A program made the translations under genes and the position numbers. Below the pieces are notes generated by a model. It was not told the origin of the DNA. It searched no databases and saw only the letters and a program-made list of their open reading frames with translations. Below, one piece after another: positions 34,868 through 43,625 of a stretch of 64,000 nucleotides of DNA (the stretch's first letter is position 1; every line of letters begins with the position of its first letter). The DNA is from CBFFRJ01 sp051486985 (GTDB lineage Bacteria > Pseudomonadota > Gammaproteobacteria > Enterobacterales > Enterobacteriaceae): assembly GCF_051486985.1 (NCBI RefSeq), contig NZ_JAHVDV010000007.1, forward strand, positions 1 to 64,000, written 5' to 3'.

Positions 34868-35938
34868 TTACACCGTCACTACTGGCACGCGTGGGGCAAG
34901 CGCGCACATAAGCTCATAGCCCACCGTGCCAGCGGCAGACGCCACTTCGTCTATCTTCACCTCCCTCCCCCACAATTCGACCGGCGTGCCAATGCCTGCC
35001 TGCGGGCAAGGGGTAAGATCCACCGTAAGCATGTCCATCGAAATGGCCCCCAGGGTCACAGAGCGAATGCCGTCAACCATTACCGGCGTTCCATTTGGCG
35101 CAAGTCGTGGGTAACCATCCGCATAGCCGCATGCCACCACCCCGATGCGTTGCTCCCTGCTCGCCCGGTAACGACTGCCGTAGCCGACGCCATCCCCCGC
35201 CTGAAGGGTTTGCACGGCGATAATCTGGCTGGTGAGGGACATTACCGGGCGGATACCGCTGTCAGCCACATCCTGCCACTGCCCCGATGGCGACGCGCCG
35301 TAAAGCACAATGCCCGGACGCACCCAGTCAGCATGCACCTCCGGGTGCCAGAGCGTGGCGGCCGAGTTGGAAAACGAGCAGGTGCACGCCAGCCCATCGG
35401 TGGCGCGCGCTATCCGCTCGCTCGCCTCAGTGATGCCTTCCGGCAATTCGGCGCTGGCGAAATGGGCCATCAGGGTCATCTCACCGACGTTTTTCATTTC
35501 ACGAAGCTGACGCCAGATGCTTTGCACCCGCTCAGGCTGGAAACCGAGCCGGTTCATGCCGCTGTTCATTTTGAGGTAGACATCCAGCGGCGCATGGAGC
35601 TGCGCGTCCTGCAGAACTTTCAACTGCCAGTTGCTGTGGACGCTGGTTGTCAGACGGTACTTGTCAAACAGGGGCAACTCATCGGCATGAAAGAAGCCTT
35701 CCAGCATCAGAATGGGGCCTTTCCACCCGCGCTCGCGCAGCAGGATGGCCTCCTCAAGGTTGAGAAGCGCAAACCCGTCCGTGCCCTCAAGCGCACGCCA
35801 GACCCGGTCAATACCGTGACCATAAGCATTAGCTTTTACCACCGACCAGACACGCGAGGCGGGTGCGGCACGGCGAACGACCTGGAGATTGTGGCGCAGC
35901 GCGCGCAAATCGATCGTGGCCTGAACAGGACGTGACAT
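34868..35938 (-). CDS. dadX: Catabolic alanine racemase DadX
   Basis: 356 residues, same length as E. coli. The PLP-binding Lys35 lies in VVKANAYGHG and the second catalytic Tyr in GVGYGSRYRAS. It converts L-alanine to D-alanine for oxidation by DadA, encoded 14 bases upstream on the same transcript. Its function needs the dadA promoter with its CRP-like site. Confidence 0.97.
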   Translation of the reverse strand: MSRPVQATIDLRALRHNLQVVRRAAPASRVWSVVKANAYGHGIDRVWRALEGTDGFALLNLEEAILLRERGWKGPILMLEGFFHADELPLFDKYRLTTSVHSNWQLKVLQDAQLHAPLDVYLKMNSGMNRLGFQPERVQSIWRQLREMKNVGEMTLMAHFASAELPEGITEASERIARATDGLACTCSFSNSAATLWHPEVHADWVRPGIVLYGASPSGQWQDVADSGIRPVMSLTSQIIAVQTLQAGDGVGYGSRYRASREQRIGVVACGYADGYPRLAPNGTPVMVDGIRSVTLGAISMDMLTVDLTPCPQAGIGTPVELWGREVKIDEVASAAGTVGYELMCALAPRVPVVTV

Positions 35939-35952
35939 TCTCTCTCCTTGCG

Positions 35953-37251
35953 TTAGTTATGCGCGCCATGCAGTTGCTGATGACGGCCTGGCATAAACCC
36001 TGGTTGATATCTCGCTACGCTTAAATCTTCCCAGGGGATAGCCGGGGTCTGCCCTGAAATCAAATCGCTAAGCAACTGACCAGAGCCACAGGCCATCGTC
36101 CAGCCGAGCGTACCGTGACCGGTATTGAGCCACAGGTTTTTGAAGGGTGAACGCCCGACAATGGGTGTGCCGTCTGGCGTCATCGGGCGCAGCCCCGTCC
36201 AGAAGGAGGCCTGTTCGATATGCCCGCCGTGCGGGAAAAGATCCTTGACCACCATTTCAAGCGTGGCACGCCGGGGCTCGCGTAACAGGGTATTAAACCC
36301 AACGATTTCGGCCATGCCCCCTACCCGAATACGTTTATCGAAGCGGGTAATAGCAATTTTGTACGTCTCATCGAGAATAGTAGAAACGGGCGCGCCCGCC
36401 TCATCCGCAATAGGTATGGTCAGGGAATAACCCTTAAGGGGATAGACGGGAATATCGACGATACCTTTCAACATGGAGGTGGAGTACGAGCCGAAGGCCA
36501 TCACATAAGCATCCGCTTTAACTATCTCGTCACCACACTTGACTCCATAAATTTGCCCGCTTTCATACAGCAGCCGATCCACCGGCGTTGAGAAGCGGAA
36601 GATAACCCCCTGCTGTGCGGCCATGTCGGCAAGGTTGCGGGTGAAGAGCTGGCAGTCACCGGTCTCATCATTGGGCAGACGCAGCCCGCCGCTGAGTTTA
36701 TGCGCCACGGAGGCCAGCGCCGGTTCGACCTCCGCCAGGCGGGACGCTTCCAGCAACTGGTAGGGAACACCCGCATCTTTGAGCACGGTAATATCTCGGC
36801 TGGCGTTGTCATACTGCTCGGCAGTGCGAAAGAGCTGTAACGTGCCGCCCTGCCGCCCCTCATACTGAACGGCGGTTTCGTCGCGCAATCGCTTCAGGCA
36901 GTCGCGGCTGTACTCCGCCAGTCGGACCATCCGGCCTTTGTTTTCCATATAGTGGCGGGTGTCGCAGTTGCGCAGCATCTGCCACATCCATTTGAGCTGG
37001 AAAGGGGTGCCATCAAGGCTTATGGCCAGAGGTGCATGGCGCTGAAACATCCATTTGATGGCTTTTAAAGGCACACCGGGTGCAGCCCAGGGTGCCGCAT
37101 AGCCGGGGGAAATCTGGCCGGCGTTGGCCGCACTGGTTTGCAGCGCGGGCCCGGGTTCTCTGTCGATTACTGTCACCTCATGACCTGCCTGGCGTAAATA
37201 CCACGCGCTGGTGACCCCCACTACGCCTCCTCCCAGTACCACAACTCGCAT
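35953..37251 (-). CDS. dadA: D-amino acid dehydrogenase small subunit DadA
   Basis: 432 residues from the ATG at 37251 with GGAG seven bases upstream, matching the E. coli length; the longer frame to 37281 is not needed. The N-terminal FAD motif MRVVVLGGGVVGVTSAWYL is followed by the DAO fold and the C-terminal FWTGLRPMTPDGTPIVG. It oxidises D-alanine to pyruvate at the inner membrane and feeds electrons to quinones. Confidence 0.97.
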   Translation of the reverse strand: MRVVVLGGGVVGVTSAWYLRQAGHEVTVIDREPGPALQTSAANAGQISPGYAAPWAAPGVPLKAIKWMFQRHAPLAISLDGTPFQLKWMWQMLRNCDTRHYMENKGRMVRLAEYSRDCLKRLRDETAVQYEGRQGGTLQLFRTAEQYDNASRDITVLKDAGVPYQLLEASRLAEVEPALASVAHKLSGGLRLPNDETGDCQLFTRNLADMAAQQGVIFRFSTPVDRLLYESGQIYGVKCGDEIVKADAYVMAFGSYSTSMLKGIVDIPVYPLKGYSLTIPIADEAGAPVSTILDETYKIAITRFDKRIRVGGMAEIVGFNTLLREPRRATLEMVVKDLFPHGGHIEQASFWTGLRPMTPDGTPIVGRSPFKNLWLNTGHGTLGWTMACGSGQLLSDLISGQTPAIPWEDLSVARYQPGFMPGRHQQLHGAHN

Positions 37252-37569
37252 AGCCTGCTCCCATGAGTAAAGCACAATCATCTGATTACAAATTGATAAC
37301 CCAGATGAAAATGTTATTCAACATATGCCTTTTTTATGGTGATACTTCTCACACCTTTCGGTAAATAAAGGTATTCATAAAGTTGGCATCTCCTGCTGCG
37401 CACTCTTTCGCCTTAGCATAAAATGCTAAACAGATGGCCGAAATCGCGTCATTCCCCGGAAGAAATCGTGAAGAAAAAAATGCCGCTAACCCACAGTTTT
37501 TATTGTGTGTTCTATCATTGAAATGAGACCTTCCATACAGAGAGGGTTGTTAACAATGAGGGCGCGCTA
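37252..37569. promoter_or_regulatory. dadA/ycgB divergent promoter region with CRP-like site
   Basis: A CRP-like site GGTGA-TACTTC-TCACA is at 37338-37353, 87 bases upstream of dadA, in agreement with catabolite control of dadAX in E. coli. The ycgB side (37480-37569) has an AT-rich stretch and no clear sigma-70 boxes. Confidence 0.65.
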
Positions 37570-39102
37570 ATGGCTACGATTGATTCCATGAATAAGGATT
37601 CTGTACGTCTCAGTGATGGACCTGACTGGACTTTCGATCTGCTGGATGTTTATCTCGCCGAGATCGATCGGGTGGCGAAACTCTACCGCCTTGACACTTA
37701 CCCGCATCAAATCGAAGTCATCACCTCTGAACAGATGATGGATGCCTATTCCAGTGTCGGGATGCCTATTAACTATCCGCACTGGTCATTCGGTAAAAAG
37801 TTTATCGAAACGGAACGCCTTTATAAGCATGGCCAGCAAGGCCTGGCTTACGAGATAGTCATCAACTCCAATCCCTGTATCGCCTACCTGATGGAGGAGA
37901 ACACCATTACCATGCAGGCGCTGGTAATGGCACATGCCTGCTATGGTCATAACTCCTTCTTTAAAAACAATTACCTGTTCAGAAGCTGGACTGACGCCAG
38001 CTCCATTGTTGACTACCTTATCTTTGCCAGAAATTACATCACCGACTGTGAAGAGCGTTATGGCGTAGAGGAGGTGGAAAAACTCCTCGACTCCTGCCAT
38101 GCCCTGATGAACTACGGGGTCGATCGCTATAAACGGCCGCAAAAAATTTCGCTACAGGAAGAGAAAGCCCGCCAGAAAAGCCGTGAAGAGTATCTGCAAA
38201 GTCAGGTGAACACGCTCTGGCGCACCCTGCCGAAACGTGAAGAAGAAAAAGCAGTGGTTGAAGCGCGCCGTTACCCCTCCGAACCGCAGGAAAATCTGCT
38301 CTATTTTATGGAGAAAAACGCGCCGCTGCTGGAGCCCTGGCAACGTGAGATATTGCGCATTGTGCGCAAGGTCAGTCAGTATTTCTACCCGCAAAAACAG
38401 ACGCAGGTTATGAACGAAGGCTGGGCAACGTTCTGGCACTACACCATCCTGAACCATCTGTATGATGAAGGTAAAGTCACCGATCGCTTTATGCTGGAAT
38501 TCTTACACAGCCATACCAACGTCGTTTTCCAGCCCCCTTATAACAGCCCCTGGTATAGTGGCATTAACCCTTATGCCCTGGGTTTTGCCATGTTCCAGGA
38601 TATCAAACGCATCTGCCAGTCACCCACGGATGAAGATAAATACTGGTTCCCGGATGTTGCAGGTTCCGACTGGCTTGAAACATTGCATTTCGCCATGCGT
38701 GATTTCAAAGATGAGAGCTTTATCAGCCAGTTCCTGTCGCCGAAGGTGATGCGGGATTTCCGCCTGTTTACGGTGCTTGACGACGATCGCAACAACTATC
38801 TGGAAATTTCCGCTATTCATAATGAAGAAGGCTACCGGGAAATCCGCAATAAGATGTCGTCACAATATAATCTGAGTAATCTCGAACCTAACATTCAGGT
38901 GTGGAATGTGGATTTGCGTGGCGACCGCTCGCTGACATTGCGCTATATCCCGCATAACCGTGCGCCTCTCGATAAGGGGCGTCGTGAAGTGCTTAAGCAT
39001 GTACATCGTCTGTGGGGGTTTGACGTTACGCTGGAACAGCAAAATGAAGATGGTAGCGTGGAGCTGCTGGAACGCTGTCCGGCGCGTAGCAACGTCCTGT
39101 AG
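37570..39102 (+). CDS. ycgB: SpoVR family protein YcgB
   Basis: 510 residues, nearly identical to the E. coli protein by eye. Family features: DWTFDLLDVYLAEIDRVAK, MAHACYGHNSFFKNNYLF, and QTQVMNEGWATFWHY, with conserved His/Glu residues reminiscent of metal sites. Biochemical function is unknown; in E. coli it belongs to the RpoS stress regulon, and relatives lie with yeaGH-type kinase genes. A bidirectional terminator lies between it and fadR. Confidence 0.96.
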   Translation: MATIDSMNKDSVRLSDGPDWTFDLLDVYLAEIDRVAKLYRLDTYPHQIEVITSEQMMDAYSSVGMPINYPHWSFGKKFIETERLYKHGQQGLAYEIVINSNPCIAYLMEENTITMQALVMAHACYGHNSFFKNNYLFRSWTDASSIVDYLIFARNYITDCEERYGVEEVEKLLDSCHALMNYGVDRYKRPQKISLQEEKARQKSREEYLQSQVNTLWRTLPKREEEKAVVEARRYPSEPQENLLYFMEKNAPLLEPWQREILRIVRKVSQYFYPQKQTQVMNEGWATFWHYTILNHLYDEGKVTDRFMLEFLHSHTNVVFQPPYNSPWYSGINPYALGFAMFQDIKRICQSPTDEDKYWFPDVAGSDWLETLHFAMRDFKDESFISQFLSPKVMRDFRLFTVLDDDRNNYLEISAIHNEEGYREIRNKMSSQYNLSNLEPNIQVWNVDLRGDRSLTLRYIPHNRAPLDKGRREVLKHVHRLWGFDVTLEQQNEDGSVELLERCPARSNVL

Positions 39103-39110
39103 CGTATTGT

Positions 39111-39137
39111 AAAAAACCCCTCGAATGAGGGGTTTTG
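39111..39137. terminator. Bidirectional terminator between ycgB and fadR
   Basis: AAAACCCCTC-GAAT-GAGGGGTTTT at 39113-39136: perfect 10-base stem, tetraloop, A-run and T-run on opposite sides. Confidence 0.92.
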
Positions 39138-39142
39138 CTGTT

Positions 39143-39862
39143 TTATCGCCCGTGCATAACCAGATCGCCCGGGAGGTTTTTATGCATGCGCTGCCAGATT
39201 TCACCGCTATCATGCCCGTATTTACGCACGGTTTCATAAACCTGGTCATGCAGCTTCTGCTCGCACAACTCCCCCAGTCGATGATAAAAGCCGAGCGCCA
39301 GGCTACGGGCTTCCGGGCTCGCAAAATAGTGACGGCCAATACGCGTGTAAAGGCCTTTCATGCCGTTCAGGATCAGGCCATAAATAGGGTTACCTGACGC
39401 AAACGCAAGACCACGGAAAATATTGTAATCAAGCTCGGCAAAAGCATCGCCGTGATCTTCTACTTCGCGCGCTCTGGCCAGCACTTCCAGCGCCTGGTCC
39501 GGGTGCTGGCGAAAGGCCGTGCGGATAAAGATGGTGGCGATATTAGTGCGAACGGAGAGGAGATTGTCGATAAGCTGCGGAACACTCTCATGATCCAGTC
39601 GCGCCAGTGTTTCCAGAATATTCAGCCCGGAGGTTTCCCAAAAGTTATTCACTTTTGTCGGCTTACCATGCTGAATCGTCAGCCAGCCATCGCGAGCTAA
39701 ACGCTGTAACACTTCACGCAAAGTGGTCCTGGTGACGCCAATCAGTTCGGAAAGTTCGCGTTCTGCTGGAAGAATCGACCCGGGAGGGAAGCGGCTGTTC
39801 CAGATACTTTCGATGATATACTCTTCCGCGAAACCCGCCGGGCTCTGCGCCTTTATGACCAT
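39143..39862 (-). CDS. fadR: Fatty acid metabolism regulator FadR
   Basis: 239 residues from the ATG at 39862 (MVIKAQSPAGFAEEYII), the E. coli length; the frame extends to 39889. N-terminal GntR winged helix (FPPGSILPAERELSELIGVTRTTLREVLQRLARDGWLTI) and a C-terminal acyl-CoA-binding helical domain. It represses beta-oxidation genes and activates fabA/fabB; long-chain acyl-CoA releases it. The fadD operator in this window (47765-47781) is a probable target, and a possible operator lies upstream of fadR itself. Confidence 0.97.
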   Translation of the reverse strand: MVIKAQSPAGFAEEYIIESIWNSRFPPGSILPAERELSELIGVTRTTLREVLQRLARDGWLTIQHGKPTKVNNFWETSGLNILETLARLDHESVPQLIDNLLSVRTNIATIFIRTAFRQHPDQALEVLARAREVEDHGDAFAELDYNIFRGLAFASGNPIYGLILNGMKGLYTRIGRHYFASPEARSLALGFYHRLGELCEQKLHDQVYETVRKYGHDSGEIWQRMHKNLPGDLVMHGR

Positions 39863-40192
39863 AGTGAGATTTCCATTACAACTAAGCAAATATCACTCAT
39901 CATACCAGACCCGCTCTGGGGCAGATAGCTTAGGGGCTTAAGAAAAAGGGGATCGGCTACCCAATTTACAAGATTCATCCGCCTGGCCTGCTGTTCTGAA
40001 GAAAACCGTGCACGCGCGTCAGATTGCCATGTAGCCGAAGGTGCTATTAGCGCTTTGATTACATTGTTTACGAAACCGTTTAACACCCTGCCTGCTAAAC
40101 ATCCAATTACGTATTATTTTCTTATGTGATAGTGGTTTGCGAAGGGAATTCGTTTACACTGCGTTGTCTACGCGTGTCCCAGGGAAATGATT
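39863..40192. promoter_or_regulatory. fadR-dsbB intergenic region with FadR-like site
   Basis: 330 bases without a gene. Reading the minus strand, TCTGGTATGATGAGTGA at 39893-39909 resembles the FadR consensus (TGGT-NN-GA core), 31 bases before fadR, so autoregulation is plausible. In E. coli this gap contains the divergent nhaB gene; no remnant of it is readable here. Confidence 0.5.
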
Positions 40193-40723
40193 ATGTTGCG
40201 ATACTTAAACCAGTGCTCTCGCGGGCGCGGCGCCTGGCTGTTGATGGCGTTTACTGCGCTGGCACTTGAACTTGTGGCGTTATGGTTCCAGCACGTCATG
40301 CTGTTGAAACCCTGCGTTCTTTGTATTTATGAGCGTTCGGCGCTCTTTGGCGTCATGGGGGCGGGTCTGGTAGGTGCGATTGCGCCGAAATCCCCGTTAC
40401 GCTATGTTGCGATTGCCCTATGGCTCTATAGCGCCTGGCGCGGTATCCAGTTGGCCTATGAACATACCATGATTCAGTTACACCCCTCCCCCTTTATGAC
40501 CTGCGATTTCGCCGCCCGTTTTCCGACGTGGTTGCCGCTCGATAAATGGCTGCCTCAGGTATTTGTCGCCTCTGGCGACTGCGCTCAAAAACAGTGGGAA
40601 TTTCTTTCGCTGGAGATGCCGCAGTGGCTACTGGGTATCTTTGTCGCCTACTTTATCGTTGCCGTGCTGGTGCTGATTGCCCAGCCCTTAAAACCGAAAA
40701 AACGCGACCTTTTTGGTCGATAA
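40193..40723 (+). CDS. dsbB: Disulfide bond formation protein DsbB
   Basis: 176 residues from the ATG at 40193, seven bases after AGGGA, matching E. coli; a second ATG two codons upstream (40187) is too close to the ribosome-binding site. Four transmembrane helices. The redox pairs Cys41-Cys44 (CVLC) and Cys104/Cys130 are all present. It reoxidises DsbA with quinone as acceptor. A strong terminator follows. Confidence 0.97.
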   Translation: MLRYLNQCSRGRGAWLLMAFTALALELVALWFQHVMLLKPCVLCIYERSALFGVMGAGLVGAIAPKSPLRYVAIALWLYSAWRGIQLAYEHTMIQLHPSPFMTCDFAARFPTWLPLDKWLPQVFVASGDCAQKQWEFLSLEMPQWLLGIFVAYFIVAVLVLIAQPLKPKKRDLFGR

Positions 40724-40724
40724 G

Positions 40725-40750
40725 AAAAGCGCCTCAGGGCGCTTTTTTTT
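40725..40750 (+). terminator. Terminator after dsbB
   Basis: AAAAGCGCC-TCAG-GGCGCTTTTTTTT: GC-rich stem with a run of eight T. Confidence 0.93.
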
Positions 40751-40758
40751 GTCTGCCA

Positions 40759-40777
40759 ATTGCGAATCGTTCTCATA
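40759..40777. promoter_or_regulatory. Fur-box-like sequence upstream of the DUF1971 gene
   Basis: Read on the minus strand, TATGAGAACGATTCGCAAT agrees with the Fur pattern AATGAGAATGATTCTCATT at 15 of 19 positions. It lies 38 bases upstream of the DUF1971 start codon and just past the dsbB terminator. Confidence 0.5.
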
Positions 40778-40815
40778 AGTTTTATTTTAAATGCAACTTT
40801 AAAGAGGAGGTTTTT

Positions 40816-41157
40816 ATGTCGCATTTACTGATTCCTGCCAACTGGAAAGTAAAACGCTCTACACCCTTTTTTACTAAAGAGAATGTGCCAGCTGCGCTAC
40901 TCTCACACCACAACACCGCGGCAGGCGTATTCGGGCAACTGGTGGTGATGGAAGGTACGGTCACCTATTTCGGGTTCGCCAATGAGCAGGCGACCGAACA
41001 TGAAGTAAAAACGGTAATTAATGCAGGCCAGTTTGCCACCAGCCCGCCGCAATACTGGCATCGTATCGAATTAAGTGAGGATGCCCGTTTCAACATCAAC
41101 TTTTGGGTTGCAGAAGATAACGGGAGCGATGAACTGTTCCAGGCGAAAAAGGGGTGA
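40816..41157 (+). CDS. DUF1971 / YeaR-TehB-like cupin protein
   Basis: 113 residues from the ATG at 40816 after GAGGAGG; the longer frame starting inside dsbB is false. Features of DUF1971: LLIPANWKVKRSTPFFTKENVPAALL, the GTVTYFGFANEQ strand, and PPQYWHRIEL, with His residues as in a small beta-barrel. E. coli YeaR is a relative, annotated with nitrate/nitrosative-stress expression; TehB-like fusions link the domain to tellurite resistance. Here a Fur-like site suggests iron control instead. Located where E. coli carries umuDC and other genes. Confidence 0.85.
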   Translation: MSHLLIPANWKVKRSTPFFTKENVPAALLSHHNTAAGVFGQLVVMEGTVTYFGFANEQATEHEVKTVINAGQFATSPPQYWHRIELSEDARFNINFWVAEDNGSDELFQAKKG

Positions 41158-41162
41158 CGGCT

Positions 41163-41609
41163 TCACTGCGCCCAGTCAGGCTTGTTTAAAATATGGTCCT
41201 GCCAGTCGCGCACTTCCGACTCTTTGACCGCAATATGACGGACGGTGATGCGCTGTTTGTGCATCATCTCCTTCGAACCGGTCCGCAGCGGATGCCAGAG
41301 TGGTAAGCTTTGCCCTTCAGCCAGCAGCCGGTACGCGCAAGTCGGCGGCAGCCATTCAAACGTAGGAAGATTGTCCCGGGTCAGTTTGATGCAGTCCGGC
41401 TCGTACTCAAAACGCCGTTCATAATTTTTACACTGACAGGTTTTGATATTCAGCTGTTGGCAGGCCACGTTGGTGAAATAGATCTCATCCGTATCCTCAT
41501 CCATAAGCTTATGCAGGCAGCACTGGCCACAGCCGTCACACAGTGATTCCCACTCTGCGTCTGTCATTTGCTCAAGCGTTTTGCTTTGCCAGAAGGGTGT
41601 GTCGTTCAT
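41163..41609 (-). CDS. ycgN: YcgN, UPF0260 cysteine-cluster protein
   Basis: 148 residues with the YkgJ-type cysteine cluster CDGCGQCC near residue 24 and a further CQCKNY at about 58 and Cys72/Cys91, probably binding a metal or Fe-S centre. Function unknown. It ends six bases from the converging DUF1971 gene; ycgM lies 93 bases upstream, as in E. coli. Confidence 0.92.
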   Translation of the reverse strand: MNDTPFWQSKTLEQMTDAEWESLCDGCGQCCLHKLMDEDTDEIYFTNVACQQLNIKTCQCKNYERRFEYEPDCIKLTRDNLPTFEWLPPTCAYRLLAEGQSLPLWHPLRTGSKEMMHKQRITVRHIAVKESEVRDWQDHILNKPDWAQ

Positions 41610-41702
41610 CAGTCAGTTCGCCATTTAAAACCAGGGTGCACCTTATAACCAGTCTGGCAGAGGGATGCAAGTTTTGCCGCCCTTTTGCGGCGGCAAAGAG
41701 AG

Positions 41703-42362
41703 TCAGAGGACACGGGTGGTAAGGGAAAGTCCGTTAAAACTGATATCCAGTTCATCGCCGCTGTGAAGCGGGCCGACGCCGTCCGGTGTGCCTGTCAGCA
41801 CCACATCGCCCGCTTTCAGGGTGAAGAAACGGCTGATGTAGGCAATAAGCGGCACTATTTTGTGAATCATGTCAGCGGTCGTGCCCTGCTGGCGCACTTC
41901 CCCGTTGATTTTCAGTCCAAGCGGTATGTTTTGCGGATCACCGTTAAATTCCGCCGCCGGAATGAAACCCGAAATCGGGCAGGCGTTATCAAAGCCTTTT
42001 GCTTTCTCCCAGGGCTGCCCTGCTTTTTTCATTTTACCCTGCAACTCACGCAGAGTAAGATCCAGCGCCACGCCATAACCGGCAATCCCTTTCTGAACAT
42101 GGTCTTCCGTAGCCTGGCGCAATGTCGCGCCAATCAGCACCGCCAGCTCCACTTCATGATGCACAGCGCCAAGCCCCTCTGGTAAAACGAGAGGCTGGCG
42201 AAGATCGCAAAGCGCGGTTTCAGGTTTAATGAAAAGCACCGGCTCCTCCGGCATAGCGCTGCCCATCTCTTTAATATGCCTGGCGTAGTTGCTCCCCACA
42301 CAGACGACTTTACTTACCGGATAATCCAGCAACGCGCCCTGCCAGTTATGATGCTGATACAT
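41703..42362 (-). CDS. ycgM: YcgM, fumarylacetoacetate hydrolase family protein
   Basis: 219 residues, FAH family. The conserved metal-binding pattern is visible as HHEVELAVLIG (with Glu residues) and the later GDVVLTGTPDGVG. Relatives hydrolyse acylpyruvates or oxaloacetate; the substrate here is unproven. Same neighbours as in E. coli (ycgN, ycgL). The start MYQHHNWQG is conserved. Confidence 0.93.
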   Translation of the reverse strand: MYQHHNWQGALLDYPVSKVVCVGSNYARHIKEMGSAMPEEPVLFIKPETALCDLRQPLVLPEGLGAVHHEVELAVLIGATLRQATEDHVQKGIAGYGVALDLTLRELQGKMKKAGQPWEKAKGFDNACPISGFIPAAEFNGDPQNIPLGLKINGEVRQQGTTADMIHKIVPLIAYISRFFTLKAGDVVLTGTPDGVGPLHSGDELDISFNGLSLTTRVL

Positions 42363-42513
42363 AGTTTTCCCCTGAGTAACATACTGAACATGAGAGAAAA
42401 ATGACTATCCGCGCAGCCTGGAAGTTTGTCAAATATCGAAACGGGCCGGGAAAAAGGTAAAAAGAGGGGGGAGATGTGGCGGAATCGATCCACCACATTG
42501 ATATCGACAGGTT

Positions 42514-42783
42514 TTAGTCGTTTAAGGAAATATGCTGTTTTAACAAATCTTCTGGCGGCGGAGGTAACTGTAAATAAAAACCCTGTTCAGTCAGCGCGTT
42601 TTTTACTTTTTCCAGTGAAGCATTCGCCAGTTTTTTGCGCCCGTCCAGCGGCAGGATCATCGCCAGCTGCGGACGGCCGAAACTTTTCATTAATTCTTCC
42701 GGCACGCGGCTAAAATCGTCTTTTTTTTCGACATACAGATATGTCTCATCACGCAGGGGACTTCGGTAGATCACACAAAACAT
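42514..42783 (-). CDS. ycgL: YcgL domain protein
   Basis: 89 residues, MFCVIYRSPLRDETYLYVEKKDDF, then LAMILPLDGRKKLANASLEKVKNALTEQGFYLQLPPPPEDLL. It is a conserved small protein of unknown function, divergent from minC as in E. coli. The C-terminus is slightly shorter than in E. coli. Confidence 0.93.
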   Translation of the reverse strand: MFCVIYRSPLRDETYLYVEKKDDFSRVPEELMKSFGRPQLAMILPLDGRKKLANASLEKVKNALTEQGFYLQLPPPPEDLLKQHISLND

Positions 42784-42906
42784 ACATAATTACTCTGAAT
42801 TAATGGGTGGTTACTTGCCTGAATATAATAGTGACTATAACATGCTTGATAGTCTTCGGAATATCACTCGGTTGGCAGTGATAATAGCAAAATGAGTAAG
42901 GTCAGG

Positions 42907-43602
42907 ATGTCAAACGCGCCCATCGAGCTAAAAGGCAGTAGTTTCACCTTATCAGTGGTTCATTTGCATGATGCAAAGCCCGAGGTTATTCGCCAGGCGT
43001 TAGAAGACAAAATCGCTCAGGCTCCCGCATTTTTAAATCATGCCCCCATTGTTATTAATGTTTCCGCTCTCAGTAATCCGGTCAACTGGCCGCCTTTGCA
43101 ACAAGCAATAATGGCGACTGGCTTGCGCGTTGTTGGTATCAGTGGTTGTCAGGACAGCGAACTGAAAGCGGAGATTGAACGCGCGGGTCTTCCTCTTCTA
43201 ACCGAAGGGAAAGAAAAAGCACCGCGCCCGGCCCCCGAGCCGGTCGCTGCGGCCCCGCTTGCCTCGACGGTAACCAAAACGCGCCTGATAGATACCCCCG
43301 TTCGTTCCGGGCAGCGAATCTATGCGCCTGACAGTGACCTGATTGTCACCAGTCATGTCAGCGCGGGTGCAGAGCTTATTGCTGATGGTAATATCCACGT
43401 ATATGGCATGATGCGTGGACGTGCGTTGGCAGGGGCAAGCGGCGCACAGGATTCACAAATATTTTGTAGTCACCTTGCGGCGGAACTGGTCTCCATCGCA
43501 GGGGAGTACTGGCTGAGCGATCAAATCCCGGCCGATTATTATGGCAAAGCGGCACGCTTACTCTTGGTGGGTAACGCTTTGACTATTCAACCGTTAGATT
43601 AA
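42907..43602 (+). CDS. minC: Septum site-determining protein MinC
   Basis: 231 residues from the ATG at 42907 (MSNAPIELKGSSFTLSVVHL), with AAGG just upstream; an earlier in-frame ATG at 42892 gives a five-residue extension not seen in E. coli. N-terminal FtsZ-inhibiting domain (1-115), Pro/Ala linker, C-terminal beta-helix (QRIYAPDSDLIVTSHVSAGAELIADGNIHVYG) that binds MinD. It prevents FtsZ ring assembly away from midcell. Confidence 0.97.
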   Translation: MSNAPIELKGSSFTLSVVHLHDAKPEVIRQALEDKIAQAPAFLNHAPIVINVSALSNPVNWPPLQQAIMATGLRVVGISGCQDSELKAEIERAGLPLLTEGKEKAPRPAPEPVAAAPLASTVTKTRLIDTPVRSGQRIYAPDSDLIVTSHVSAGAELIADGNIHVYGMMRGRALAGASGAQDSQIFCSHLAAELVSIAGEYWLSDQIPADYYGKAARLLLVGNALTIQPLD

Positions 43603-43625
43603 GCCCTTTTTAACAAGGAACTCCT

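Noticed and set aside
42363..42513. Possible tRNA or small RNA between ycgM and ycgL
   Set aside because: No cloverleaf or terminator hairpin could be drawn; nothing found in this gap.
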